Source: Aphanomyces cochlioides
Lineage: Eukaryota > Oomycota > Saprolegniomycetes > Saprolegniales > Verrucalvaceae
Assembly: GCA_019828595.1 (NCBI GenBank)
Contig: JAHQRK010000026.1
Coordinates: 434,001 to 498,000 of the forward strand
Direction: 5' to 3'
DNA length: 64,000 nt
The translations under genes were made by a program, and so were the position numbers. The notes beneath the pieces are model-generated. The model searched no databases and was not told where the DNA came from. It saw nothing but the letters and a program-made list of their open reading frames with translations. Positions 40,401-51,789 of this stretch are shown in pieces (position 1 is the first letter of the stretch; each line of letters starts with the position of its first letter).

Positions 40401-41463
40401 GACGCATGTTGGGGACTTGCAAAAGCGAAGCGATCTCGACAGCTAACTTCTTCAACGGCAGACGTTGTTTCTCCAATCGTTGAGAATGGAATTCTTTGAG
40501 TTGGGAGCGGATATCATTGACCAGTATGTCGTAGGCCTTGGAGATATTGTGGAATGTTGGAGACTTGTCCAAAAATCGATCCAGACATCCATGAACAATC
40601 TCGGCCGCTCGTGGTAGACGAAGTAGCCAAGTTGGAGCTTTCCATGATCCAGAGCCATGGCGCAATGTTTGACGCTTTGAGATGATACGACAAGCCACGT
40701 GGTCAGCCTGTGGAACGTGTGGCATGTGCGTCGCCTTCCAATGACGAAGACCCGCCAAGGTGGACGAACAAAAGATGTAGTCAAGTCGGTTGGTGAGTGT
40801 GGGACTTGTGATGGCTCGTGCCACGGGGTTTTGACGGCGAAACAGATCCACCAGAGACAAACTGTGCATCCATTGTTCCAGTTGAAGGGTGCCGGCCATG
40901 GTGGAGGTACTGGGTCTCAACGAATCCAAATCTTTGTTGAGAGTGCAGTTGAAATCTCCTCCAACAATGTGGAGCGCATGTGGAGGAAAGTCGCGTGGCA
41001 ATTCTTCGAAGTAACTTGCTCGTTGTTGGAAGGCTGCCGGCGCATAGATATTGTGGAGAACGACTGTCAGTGGACCCAGAGTACATCGCACTTGTAGATA
41101 ACGACCACGAAGCACTGGGTTGTCATGAGGGACTTGAGTGGCGTTCTTCAAAGGAGAGTGAGGATGTATCAACGTAGCCAGACCTCCAGTGGCTGGCGAC
41201 GTGGATACTTCAGGGTAAATAGGCTCTTCAAAGAACAAAGAGCCTGCGTGGTTTGTGATGCGTTGCCAATGGAACGAAACACGGTCGTGGAGACTTGGCG
41301 TGCGGAAACGGGTTTCTTGGATAAAGGAAACGTCGTGAACACTTGATAGTTTGTCGAGGATGTACCGATGACTGTTGGAGAAGCCATTGGTGTTGAGGGA
41401 GATGATTTGTGGGTCCCAGTCCACGAGTTCAGTTGGGACATCGGAGAAGTTGTTGTCACTCAT
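37409..41463 (-). pseudogene. Element E ORF2, one-base frameshift
   Basis: One G is missing from a run at 38698-38701 (GCGGGTGGGG against GCGGGGTGGGG). The frame is lost after TTPP, beyond the RT catalytic core and before the CCHC region. The first frame ends near 38530, and the downstream part is open in another frame to 37409. Private changes are HDRVSFHWQ, NHAGSLF and VARAITS. A sequencing error in a homopolymer is possible. Confidence 0.88.
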
Positions 41464-41541
41464 CACGAGTACAGATGAAAATGAGTAGAATGGAGGGGTC
41501 AGAGGGGAGGTTGAAATGGATTGAAGCAGGGGATAGAAGCC

Positions 41542-44500
41542 TTAGAGTTGATCGTCCTCCAAATCGAGGGGATCAATTTCGTCGGCGTTCATGGAGTGGT
41601 GAGCTTTGCTGCAGAGCTCGTCGATGTGGTAATTGTTGGTGATGCTTTTGAGCATCGAGATGGCCGACAAGACGGGAGCCGGCAAAGTGAACTTCTCGAG
41701 ATTGTCGCTGAAGTTTTCGATCAAAGCAAACAGCGACCAGTCCGTCAAGCAGTTGGTGTCAGGCAATCTTGTTGCTTCTTGGTTCAATAGAACAGTCAGT
41801 GCCTCCGAGTTTGTGTAGAGGTCTGGGGCCCGATTTGAGAGGAATAAGTCAATCGTAGCAAGTGCAAAGAGGATGCGCTTGATCTCTGGTATGTCCGTGG
41901 TCAATTCTTCCAAGATTTCTGACGGGTGAATCTTGTATTGAGCCATGAAGTTGACGTGATGTTTGTAGTTGTGAGGCTTGCCTTGAGCTTTTAACAAAGC
42001 CATCTTGCGCTCAATAGTCTTGGTTGCAACAAGTGTCTGAAACAAACTGAGGTCTTCATCTTGTGCGTACATAGCATGTGCAACGAGCTGAGGATCATCT
42101 CGCAAAATGCGTTGACATTCGGTGATACTGCCTTCGACTTTCTTGTCTCGAATGATCTTCTTCGCCAATTCGAGGTGGGCTGCAGCAGACTTGTTAAGTC
42201 GTTGTTTCTTCGCTTTGCCTTTGGTCTTTTTCGGGCGTGGCGCACTTGAATCTTCCAATACAATTCGAGGCACTGCAAAGTCTTCAAACGAGAGTTCCAC
42301 GTCGTCTTCTTCGAGGATATGAAAACGGTTGGATGTCGGCAGGGGATCCAAACGTGGGGACGAAGGCAAAGTACGTTTTGGAGCTGGTCCAGACCGGTAG
42401 CCCGTTACCAATTGAAGGTCCAGCGAGTTCTTGGGCTGCTCACTTGGTGGAGCAAGAGCGGGCGATTCGTTGGTAGACATTTCCACATCTTCTTGTTGTC
42501 CATTGTTGTTAGGGGGATCGCTGTCACCAGACATATCGACATCAGAGCCATGAGAAGGAGCTGTTGGCTGTGGTTGTTCATCTTGACAATCTCCAGATGC
42601 CTCAGTTGAGTCGGCCTTGCCTTCCGCATTTGTTCCAGGGTCTTGATCATGATCGTCTCCATCATGTTCAGGTTCTTTTTCTCCTGATGGAGGAGATTTT
42701 GCCGCTGCCTTGGCCGCTTTTGCCTTCGCTTTTTCAGCCTTGGCCTCTGCACGTCGTGAAACAATCGACGGAGGCAATGTCTTGTTCAGAGCAGCGATCT
42801 TGTGCTGAAACACGACGACAAAAGGCTGACCCGACGGATCCGTAATGGTGATTTCGCGTAGTGCGTCGCCGGATTTTGGCACCAACACTGCAGGAGGCGC
42901 AGACGACTTGAAAATGACTCTCAAATGCGGCGACTTGATGTTCTGACCAGCAGTAGGGTTGAATGCTGCTATCACTGACTTGGTCAATGCAGCCATTTTC
43001 TTGACAATTGCCTTGGCCATCGAAGGGTGACTGACCTTGTTGAACGTAACGTAGTAGTTGTTGCCATAACGCGAGTATTTGGGAACCAGGAAGTCTTTGC
43101 CACCAAGTCGAAACGTTGTGCCTCCCATTTCCACGCACGTAGACAAGTTGTAACTTGAGATCACAATGGTCTGTGGGTTCTTCTTGTGGATCAAAATGTT
43201 CGGAAATTTGGAGCCCCATAACGAACCAGGATTTTCCTTGACAAATTGATCGCAGATGACTTTTTCGGACCAGTCCTCGTAGGCTTCGCCCAACTTGACT
43301 GTGAGCTCGTACACTTGGGACTGGGGAGTGAGCAAAATGTTTTCAATGAAGGCGTCCATGTCACCAGAGTCTTTGTAGAATGCGTCCGCCATGGCCTCGC
43401 ATCGCGCAATATCGTCATCGGCAATAGCATGAGCACCAGTGTTGCGATGTTTCGCGCCTTTGGGGGCATTGCCTTGCTTGGAATCTTTCTTGGACGAAGC
43501 TGAATCCTTGCCGGGAGTCTTTTGCGTCCATGGATTGGCCTTTTCAGCGTTTTGTTGCTCTTGATCGCCTTGTATTTTGTCTGCCGCGGTAGGAGGATCA
43601 ACAGCGCCATTTCCTTGAGCAACGGATTTGTCGACAATGTCTTGATTTGACTGGTCATTGTCATTGTTTGTCGATTGTTCCTCTTGAATAACTTCTCCAG
43701 GAGTATCACACGGCTTCGCTTGGCCGTTAATGTCGCCTGACCCATCCACCTCCGAGTGAATTTGAGTATTTCCCTCGTCGGTTAAGGCCTCGGTTTCAGT
43801 AGAATCCTTCCCCTCGGCGTCTCCAGAGACCATATCCACGTCCTCTTGAGATTTTTCTTCTTCCTCTCCCGTTCTAGGAGGCTCAGCACAGGGGGCGACG
43901 CGGTTGGTGGCTGCTGGCTCAGTCCCATTGGTCACGAGAAAGGCCGGGGCCAGACCCCCAGTGACAGGGGTAGAAGGGGAATCCATGCCATCCCCGCAGC
44001 ACGGTGACTGGGGTACACCATTGCTCCGGCGAGAACCCAAATCGGGATACCGCCCCCGCCCCTCCGAAGAGGCCCCTGGGGGGAAGTAGACAGAACCGCA
44101 GGGTGTGCCCATAGGGGGGGCCCTCGTAGCCTCTAGGGCTGGCATGGACCCCGTTTTCTCGCCGCCTTCACTGGGGATCGACTCCAATTGGAGTCCAGGG
44201 AAGCAGCCACCACAGGCACAAGGCCCCAGTGGTTCGCCCTCCTGAGTGAGGGCTTCGCTAGACAAGTTAACGACAGTGGTCTGGGGGTCAACCACTGACC
44301 CACTGAGGTTGACCCCCCCTGGAACTCCGGCGAGTGGAGCACCAGGTGAAGCGCTGGGGGAGCGAGACGCAGATTGGTCTCCAGAGACGCTGTTGGGGTC
44401 GAACTCGACCTCCACTTCGGCCCTAGGGTTAGGTGTAGAGACATTACTCACACCACTTCCGCCATCCTGATTGGACGACGAAAGTGGGTGAGGTGATACA

Positions 44501-44571
44501 ATACCTGGAATGATGGTGACTCCGTGAGTGTTGGTCTCACGGAGCTCGGAACAGCTGTTGGCGTTGGACAT
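41542..44571 (-). CDS. Element E ORF1 protein (1,009 aa, three residues deleted)
   Basis: ATG at 44571 reading leftward. A 9-bp in-frame deletion turns NNNGQDKQQEDVE into NNNGQQEDVE in the acidic linker, probably by slippage in the CAA/GAC-rich repeat. Other changes are GEAYEDW, LFQTLVATK and ASGDCQ. Confidence 0.9.
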   Translation of the reverse strand: MSNANSCSELRETNTHGVTIIPGIVSPHPLSSSNQDGGSGVSNVSTPNPRAEVEVEFDPNSVSGDQSASRSPSASPGAPLAGVPGGVNLSGSVVDPQTTVVNLSSEALTQEGEPLGPCACGGCFPGLQLESIPSEGGEKTGSMPALEATRAPPMGTPCGSVYFPPGASSEGRGRYPDLGSRRSNGVPQSPCCGDGMDSPSTPVTGGLAPAFLVTNGTEPAATNRVAPCAEPPRTGEEEEKSQEDVDMVSGDAEGKDSTETEALTDEGNTQIHSEVDGSGDINGQAKPCDTPGEVIQEEQSTNNDNDQSNQDIVDKSVAQGNGAVDPPTAADKIQGDQEQQNAEKANPWTQKTPGKDSASSKKDSKQGNAPKGAKHRNTGAHAIADDDIARCEAMADAFYKDSGDMDAFIENILLTPQSQVYELTVKLGEAYEDWSEKVICDQFVKENPGSLWGSKFPNILIHKKNPQTIVISSYNLSTCVEMGGTTFRLGGKDFLVPKYSRYGNNYYVTFNKVSHPSMAKAIVKKMAALTKSVIAAFNPTAGQNIKSPHLRVIFKSSAPPAVLVPKSGDALREITITDPSGQPFVVVFQHKIAALNKTLPPSIVSRRAEAKAEKAKAKAAKAAAKSPPSGEKEPEHDGDDHDQDPGTNAEGKADSTEASGDCQDEQPQPTAPSHGSDVDMSGDSDPPNNNGQQEDVEMSTNESPALAPPSEQPKNSLDLQLVTGYRSGPAPKRTLPSSPRLDPLPTSNRFHILEEDDVELSFEDFAVPRIVLEDSSAPRPKKTKGKAKKQRLNKSAAAHLELAKKIIRDKKVEGSITECQRILRDDPQLVAHAMYAQDEDLSLFQTLVATKTIERKMALLKAQGKPHNYKHHVNFMAQYKIHPSEILEELTTDIPEIKRILFALATIDLFLSNRAPDLYTNSEALTVLLNQEATRLPDTNCLTDWSLFALIENFSDNLEKFTLPAPVLSAISMLKSITNNYHIDELCSKAHHSMNADEIDPLDLEDDQL

Positions 44572-44636
44572 TTTGAGCGCGGCGGCACTTGATAACTTCT
44601 TGACTTGAGGGGTACGAGGCAAATTCGGAAGTCCCG

Positions 44637-44648
44637 GGACCAGCAAGG
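44637..44648. repeat. Target-site duplication of element E, right copy
   Basis: Matches 37251-37262 over 12 bp. Confidence 0.9.
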
Positions 44649-46929
44649 CTTTATCCGTCGAAGCAATATCCAAACCAATATTGCACGACTGGATGACATG
44701 CTGCACCACATCAAACTACACAGTCCGTCCTCGATGGTGGCACTGCTTGACTTTGAGAAAGCTTTTGATCGCGTGGACCACGCGTACTTGCTCCGCGTCC
44801 TCCGTCACTATGGCTTTCCCGAAACCTTTGTTGACATGGTTCGCGTACTGTACTCGGGCCGCAAGTCTCGCATCTTGGTGAACGGCTTCTTGTCCAAGCC
44901 AGTTCACATCTCACGCGGTGTGTTGCAAGGTGATCCACTGTCGCCACTTCTGTTTGTGATCGCTTTGGAACCGATGTGCCAACTCCTACGGCAACACTCC
45001 AACTATGGCATCAAGTGTGGGGATCGCTACCACACTGGGAGTTACTTTGCCGACGACTCGCAACTCTATGCGGCAAATGAGACGTGCCTCCACCGGCAGC
45101 TTGCATTGGTTCAAACCTTTTGCGACAAGTCTGGTTTCCGACTCAACGTAGACAAGACCCAAATTCTGACCTACAGCCAGTTGAATGGGAACCTTGCCTC
45201 ACTACAAGTTACTTCCGACAGTCCCGTGAAGGCTCTTGGTATCTTGGTTGCGCCCAATCTTTCTCCATTGGCACGTTTCAATTACGTGTTTGAGAAGTTT
45301 GTGGCTCGCTTGTCTTTGTGGCTCTACAAGGCTCGAACCATGGCCGGAAAAGTCACTATCCTGCACAGCATATGTCTGCCTGTGTTATGGTACCAACTGG
45401 CTTTTGTCCCTGCCGACAAAGACCTGGCCAAAAAGATCGACAAGGCCATGCTTCAATTTATGCATGGTGAAGAAATCAACCCATCCTCCTCTGTCCATGG
45501 CCTCCGTTTGATCAAAAAGGAGATCCTATTCATGCCGAAGAAGTCCGGTGGCTTAGGCCTGCACCATGCACTTGCTTTATGGCAACAACACAACCGCTCT
45601 GTCATGATCAGATGCATTCAAGCCATCACCACCCCACCCCGCAAGTCTGCCATGTCCGCCTGGATTACGCCGGGCTATACTCTCCTCGAGAAGGCTTTTC
45701 ATCCATGGGGTTCCCCCCGAGATCTCCTCTTGGCAAATGGCTCTTCTGCATTCATCAGACAACTGTACAAGAATCCCAATATCACTCCAATGTGGAAAGC
45801 CTTATTGAGTAGCTGGTTTGAATCCCGCTGGACTCCGTACGGCTGTCCAAATCACATCTCATCTTTGGATGTTCCCCTTTGGCACAACTCGTATCTGCCT
45901 GGACTCGAAGACCTATACGATCAGTGCTCTACATCGACGCAAGACCAAGCCAATGTATTGGCTTCGCTTCACATCACGAAGTTGTCGCATTTGTTGACTC
46001 CGTGTCAGCGAGTTTGGCCAGCTTCGATCTTGTTCGACAAAATCAACCGTGCCTGCCGCCAAGCCAATTTTGTCCCTCCAACGAAACAATGGATCTCAAT
46101 CTTGGTGACCAAGTTATCACGATTGTTTGAGATTGTTTCTGAAGAGGATGCTCCCGTGTTCCACTTGCCGACGCCAAGCTCTGAATGGATGGAATGGCAC
46201 TGGATGATTCACCCTGACTCGAGTCCGATCTTGTTGGCGTTTGCGACTTCGAAATCGGCTAAGATCAGAGCTTCTCCAGCTGTCAGCTCGTCCATTCTTC
46301 CTACCAAGCATCTCAACCTGCCATCCAACTTTTACGAAGACCCCAAGCGCCTTACCCAACTTGCCGCCTTCCTCCAACCCGACCACATTCTCCCTCGATA
46401 TGGAGAGTTCATTTTCAAGACCCTTCTCCGCGCCAACGCCATGCAATATCTGTTTCAGTACCAAGACCCCAAGCCGACGTGTGTCTTCTGTCGTGTCAAT
46501 GAGACGTACGAGCATTTCCTGTTCTCTTGTGGATATGGTCAATCTGTTTGGTATTCCTTCAAGACAATCCAGCGACTGCTCGAGTGTTCCTTTCCGTCGA
46601 CTTGTCTGGAAATGTTCTACGAGACGCCCAAGCCGTCCGATGGATACTACATCCGTGGCTATCTGAAGATCTGGCCGATTGTCCGAGCCTGCGTGTATTA
46701 TCAAATATGGCTCCAACGTGCCGATCGCACCTTTCGACCCGACCTCACAGCGAAGAGTCCGATGGAAGTTGCCATTCATGCTGCCTCTTTGATCAAGCTA
46801 CATCTACAACAGCTCCTGGTTGATCTCCCTCTCAAGAAGGGATACACCAAGGTATTCAATGTGCTCAAGCATCTATCTTCGGACCCCTGGTTACGTCAAC
46901 ACATCATTCCTGACAGCGTCGTTTCATGA
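44649..46929 (+). pseudogene. Element D remainder, ORF2 RT core and C-terminus
   Basis: This continues from 37262 in frame (FIRRSNIQTN) to the TGA at 46929, with DFEKAFD, FADD and the CCHC intact. It lacks endonuclease coding in this position. LLAFATSK is shared with E. Confidence 0.9.
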
Positions 46930-47075
46930 GTGAGCATGACGGCTCACCACTTCATATCCTGTTCAATGACCACTTTGCCATATTCTGTTTTCCAAGTTCT
47001 ATTTATACAGTACGAGGCAAATTAGTAAGTCATTAGGGCCTTTGCTCAAAAATAAGGTTAATACAACTCATTTAA
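46930..47075 (+). promoter_or_regulatory. 3' UTR of element D
   Basis: It has the modified first hairpin seen in element C and a private CATATCCTG change. It ends TTTAA at 47075 against the right duplication. Confidence 0.8.
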
Positions 47076-47090
47076 CCAACAGTCATCGGT
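47076..47090. repeat. Target-site duplication of element D, right copy
   Basis: Matches 29473-29487 over 15 bp; the next two bases (AC) could extend it. Confidence 0.9.
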
Positions 47091-48609
47091 ACATCCTCGA
47101 CAAACTATCAAGTGTTCACGACGTTTCCTTTATCCAAGAAACCCGTTTCCGCACGCCAAGTCTCCACGACCGTGTTGCGTTCCATTGGCAACGCATCACA
47201 AACCACGAAGGCTCTTTGTTCTTTGAAGAGCCTATTTACCCTGAAGTATCCACGTCGCCAGCCACTGGAGGTCTGGCTACGTTGATACATCCTCACTCTC
47301 CTTTGAAGAACGCCACTCAAGTCCCTCATGACAACCCAGTGCTTCGTGGTCGTTATCTACAAGTGCGATGTACTCTGGGTCCACTGACAGTCGTTCTCCA
47401 CAATATCTATGCGCCGGCAGCCTTCCAACAACGAGCAAGTTACTTCGAAGAATTGCCACGCGACTTTCCTCCACATGCGCTCCACATTGTTGGAGGAGAT
47501 TTCAACTGCACTCTCAACAAAGATTTGGATTCGTTGAGACCCAGTACCTCCACCATGGCCGGCACCCTTCAACTGGAACAATGGATGCACAGTTTGTCTC
47601 TGGTGGATCTGTTTCGCCGTCAAAACCCCGTGGCAAGAACCTTCACAAGTCCCACACTCACCAACCGACTTGACTACATCTTTTGTTCGTCCACCTTGGC
47701 GGGTCTTCGTCATTGGAAGGCGACGCACATGCCACACGTTCCACAGGCTGACCACGTGGCTTGTCGTATCATCACAAAGCGTCAAACATTGCGCCATGGC
47801 TCTGGATCATGGAAAGCTCCAACTTGGCTACTTCGTCTACCACGAGCGGCCGAGATTGTTCATGGATGTCTGGATCGATTTTTGGACAAGTCTCCAACAT
47901 TCCACAATATCTCCAAGGCCTACGACATGCTGGTCAATGATATCCGCTCCCAACTCAAAGAATTCCATTCTCAACGATTGGAGAAACAACGTCTGCCGTT
48001 GAAGAAGTTAGCTGTGGAGATCGCTTCGCTTTTGCAAGTCCCCAACATGCGTCAAGATTCAGTGCTGGTGGATCGAGTGCGAGACCTTCAAAAGCAAATT
48101 CACGAGCTGCAAGATCGAGACAAGCAGTTTCGTCAAGACCAGGCGTTCCAACTTCATTTGTACAAAGCAGAGCGCTCGTCCAAGTTCCACTTCATGTCCC
48201 CTGTCCCTACCCCCTTGAAGAAGACAGTCTTCAAAGAGTTGGTGGATGTCAATGGAAATGTTGTCTCCAATCAACAAGGCATGTCTGACGTCCTGGTCGA
48301 CTACTACAAGGACTTGTTTGCAGCTCCCGAGGTGCAGCGATCTGGAGACGAAGTGTCGTCATTTCTGACCCCATTGACTCGACACAAGCAACTGCCAGAG
48401 CAAGCCCAGAAAGAGCTGTCGGCTCCCTTGCGCGCCAACGAGTTCTATCACGCTATTCGACACAGCAGTTCGAACTCAGCGCCAGGTCCCAACGCTCTGC
48501 CATTCGAAGTCCTCAAACTTGCACCTCACAAGTGGTCGTTGGTATTGGAGCTGCTATTCACACACCAGCTCCATTCTCACCCTCGCTTGACTCCCATGCA
48601 ACTTGTCAG
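47091..48609 (+). pseudogene. Root element R, ORF2 endonuclease to early RT, cut by element F
   Basis: It continues the codons cut at 29487 and is open through the endonuclease motifs to TPMQLV. The RT core and 3' end of R must lie to the right of the window. With 28095-29487 this shows that everything visible sits inside one ancestral copy. Confidence 0.9.
48594..48609. repeat. Presumed left duplication of element F
   Basis: CCATGCAACTTGTCAG borders the 5' end of F and starts with CCA, as the targets do. Its partner is not in the window: the 3' end at 55991 has a different right flank. Confidence 0.7.
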
Positions 48610-48671
48610 GACTTCCGAATTTGCCTCGTACCCCTCAAGTCAAGAAGTTATCAAGTGCCGCCGCGCTCAAA

Positions 48672-51600
48672 ATGTCCAACGCCAACAGCTGTTCCGAGCT
48701 CCGTGAGACCAACACTCACGGAGTCACCATCATTCCAGGTATTGTATCACCTCACCCACTTTCGTCGTCCAATCAGGATGGCGGAAGTGGTGTGAGTAAT
48801 GTCTCTACACCTAACCCTAGGGCCGAAGTGGAGGTCGAGTTCGACCCCAACAGCGTCTCTGGAGACCAATCTGCGTCTCGCTCCACCAGCGCTTCACCTG
48901 GTGCTCCACTCGCCGGAGTTCCAGGGGGGGTCAACCTCAGTGGGTCAGTGGTTGACCCCCAGACCACTGTCGTTAACTTGTCTAGCGAAGCCCTCACTCA
49001 GGAGGGCGAACCACTGGGGCCTTGTGCCTGTGGTGGCTGCTTCCCTGGACTCCAATTTGGAGTCGATCCCCAGTGAAGGCGGCGAGAAAACGGGGTCCAT
49101 GCCAGCCCTAGAGGCTACGAGGGCCCCCCCTATGGGCACACCCTGCGGTTCTGTCTACTTCCCCCCAGGGGCCTCTTCGGAGGGGCGGGGGCGGTATCCC
49201 GATTTGGGTTCTCGCCGGAGCAATGGTGTACCCCAGTCACCGTGCTGCGGGGATGGCATGGATTCCCCTTCTACCCCTGTCACTGGGGGTCTGGCCCCGG
49301 CCTTTCTCGTGACCAATGGGACTGAGCCAGCAGCCACCAACCGCGTCGCCCCCTGTGCTGAGCCTCCTAGAACGGGAGAGGAAGAAGAAAAATCTCAAGA
49401 GGACGTGGATATGGTCTCTGGAGACGCCGAGGGGAAGGATTCTACTGAAACCGAGGCCTTAACCGACGAGGGAAATACTCAAATTCACTCTGAGGTTGAT
49501 GGGTCAGGCGACATTAACGGCCAAGCGAAGCCGTGTGATACTCCTGGAGAAGTTATTCAAGAGGAACAATCGACAAACAATGACAATGACCAGTCAAATC
49601 AAGACATTGTCGACAAATCCGTTGCTCAAGGAAATGGCGCTGTTGATCCTCCTACCGCGGCAGACAAAATACAAGGCGATCAAGAGCAACAAAACGCTGA
49701 AAAGGCCAATCCATGGACGCAAAAGACTCCCGGCAAGGATTCAGCTTCGTCCAAGAAAGATTCCAAGCAAGGCAATGCCCCCAAAGGCGCGAAACATCGC
49801 AACACTGGTGCTCATGCTATTGCCGATGACGATATTGCGCGATGCGAGGCCATGGCGGACGCATTCTACAAAGACTCTGGTGACATGGACGCCTTCATTG
49901 AAAACATTTTGCTCACCCCCCAGTCCCAAGTGTACGAGCTCACAGTCAAGTTGGGCGAAGGCTACAAGGACTGGTCCGAAAAAGTCATCTGCGATCAATT
50001 TGTCAAGGAAAATCCTGGTTCGTTATGGGGCTCCAAATTTCCGAACATTTTGATCCACAAGAAGAACCCACAGACCATTGTGATCTCAAGTTACAACTTG
50101 TCTACGTGCGTGGAAATGGGAGGCACAACGTTTCGACTTGGTGGCAAAGATTTCCTGGTTCCCAAGTACTCGCGTTATGGCAACAACTACTATGTTACGT
50201 TCAACAAGGTCAGTCACCCTTCGATGGCCAAGGCAATTGTCAAGAAAATGGCTGCATTGACCAAGTCAGTGATAGCAGCATTCAACCCTACTGCTGGTCA
50301 GAACATCAAGTCGCCGCATTTGAGAGTCATTTTCAAGTCGCCTGCGCCTCCAGCAGTGTTGGGGCCAAAATCCGGCGACGCACTACGCGAAATCACCATT
50401 ACGGATCCGTCGGGTCAGCCTTTTGTCGTCGTGTTTCAGCACAAGATCGCTGCTCTGAACAAGACATTGCCTCCGTCGATTGTTTCACGACGTGCAGAGG
50501 CCAAGGCTGAAAAAGCGAAGGCAAAAGCGGCCAAGGCAGCGGCAAAATCTCCTCCGTCAGGAGAAAAAGAACCTGAACCTGATGGAGACGATCATGATCA
50601 AGACCTTGGAACAAATGCGGAAGGCGAGGCCGACTCAACTGAGGCATCTGGAGATGGTCAAGATGAACAACCACAGCCAACAGCTCCTTCTCATGGCTCT
50701 GATGTCGATATGTCTGGTGACAGCGATCCCCCTAACAACAATGGACAAGACAAACAACAAGAAGATGTGGAAATGTCTACCAACGAATCGCCCGCTCTTG
50801 CTCCACCAAGTGAGCAGCCCAAGAACTCGCTGGACCTTCAATTGGTAACGGGCTACCGGTCTGGACCAGCTCCAAAACGTACTTTGCCTTCGTCCCCACG
50901 TTTGGATCCCCTGCCGACATCCAACCGTTTTCATATCCTCGAAGAAGACGACGTGGAACTCTCGTTTGAAGACTTTGCAGTGCCTCGAATTGTATTGGAA
51001 GATTCAAGTGCGCCACGCCCGAAAAAGACCAAAGGCAAAGCGAAGAAACAACGACTTAACAAGTCTGCTGCAGCCCACCTCGAATTGGCGAAGAAGATCA
51101 TTCGAGACAAGAAAGTCGAAGGCAGTATCACCGAATGTCAACGCATTTTGCGAGATGATCCTCAGCTCGTTGCACATGCTATGTACGCACAAGATGAAGA
51201 CCTCAGTTTGTTTCAGTCACTTGTTGCAACCAAGACTATTGAGCGCAAGATGGCTTTGTTAAAAGCTCAAGGCAAGCCTCACAACTACAAACATCACGTC
51301 AACTTCATGGCTCAATACAAGATTCACCCGTCAGAAATCTTGGAAGAATTGACCACGGACATACCAGAGATCAAGCGCATCCTCTTTGCACTTGCTACGA
51401 TTGACTTATTCCTCTCAAATCGGGCCCCAGACCTCTACACAAACTCGGAGGCACTGACTGTTCTATTGAACCAAGAAGCAACAAGATTGCCTGACACCAA
51501 CTGCTTGACGGACTGGTCGCTGTTTGCTTTGATCGAAAACTTCAGCGACAATCTCGAGAAGTTCACTTTGCCGGCTCCCGTCTTGTCGGCCATCTCGATG

Positions 51601-51711
51601 CTCAAAAGCATCACCAACAATTACCACATCGACGAGCTCTGCAGCAAAGCTCACCACTCCATGAACGCCGACGAAATTGATCCCCTCGATTTGGAGGACG
51701 ATCAACTCTAA
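48672..51711 (+). pseudogene. F/H ORF1 with a one-base frameshift
   Basis: A T is gained at about 49058, in the centre of a 16-bp palindrome (CCAATTTGGAG against CCAATTGGAG). The ATG frame at 48672 ends at 49076. The remainder is open in another frame from before the break to 51711. AVLGPKSG is private. Apart from this base the copy is full length. Confidence 0.9.
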
Positions 51712-51789
51712 GGCTTCTATCCCCTGCTTCAATCCATTTCAACCTCCCCTCTGACCCCTCCATTCTACTCATTTTCATCTGTACTCGTG

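Larger units (their letters stand above)
37263..44636 (-). mobile_element. Element E: full-length LINE with damaged ORF2
   Basis: Both termini are present and a 12-bp duplication flanks it. Three extra bases (44634-44636) lie between the 5' end and the target. It is 10 bp shorter than consensus, explained by a 9-bp deletion in ORF1 and a 1-bp deletion in ORF2. It combines EPEHDG-type ORF1 with the MSDNN ORF2 N-terminus, unlike most copies. Confidence 0.92.
29488..47075 (+). mobile_element. Element D, carrying a second 3' end (D') and element E
   Basis: The flanking 15-bp duplications show this span is one insertion into R. Inside it, a seamless 7,380-bp element runs 29488-36867. It is followed by ORF2 sequence starting again at CCATTGACTCGAC (36868), as if a second plus copy D' had inserted at that site. 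The 5' half of D and the 5' half of D' are now represented only once. Deletion by recombination between direct repeats explains this. A truncated insertion completed by homology is the alternative. Confidence 0.8.
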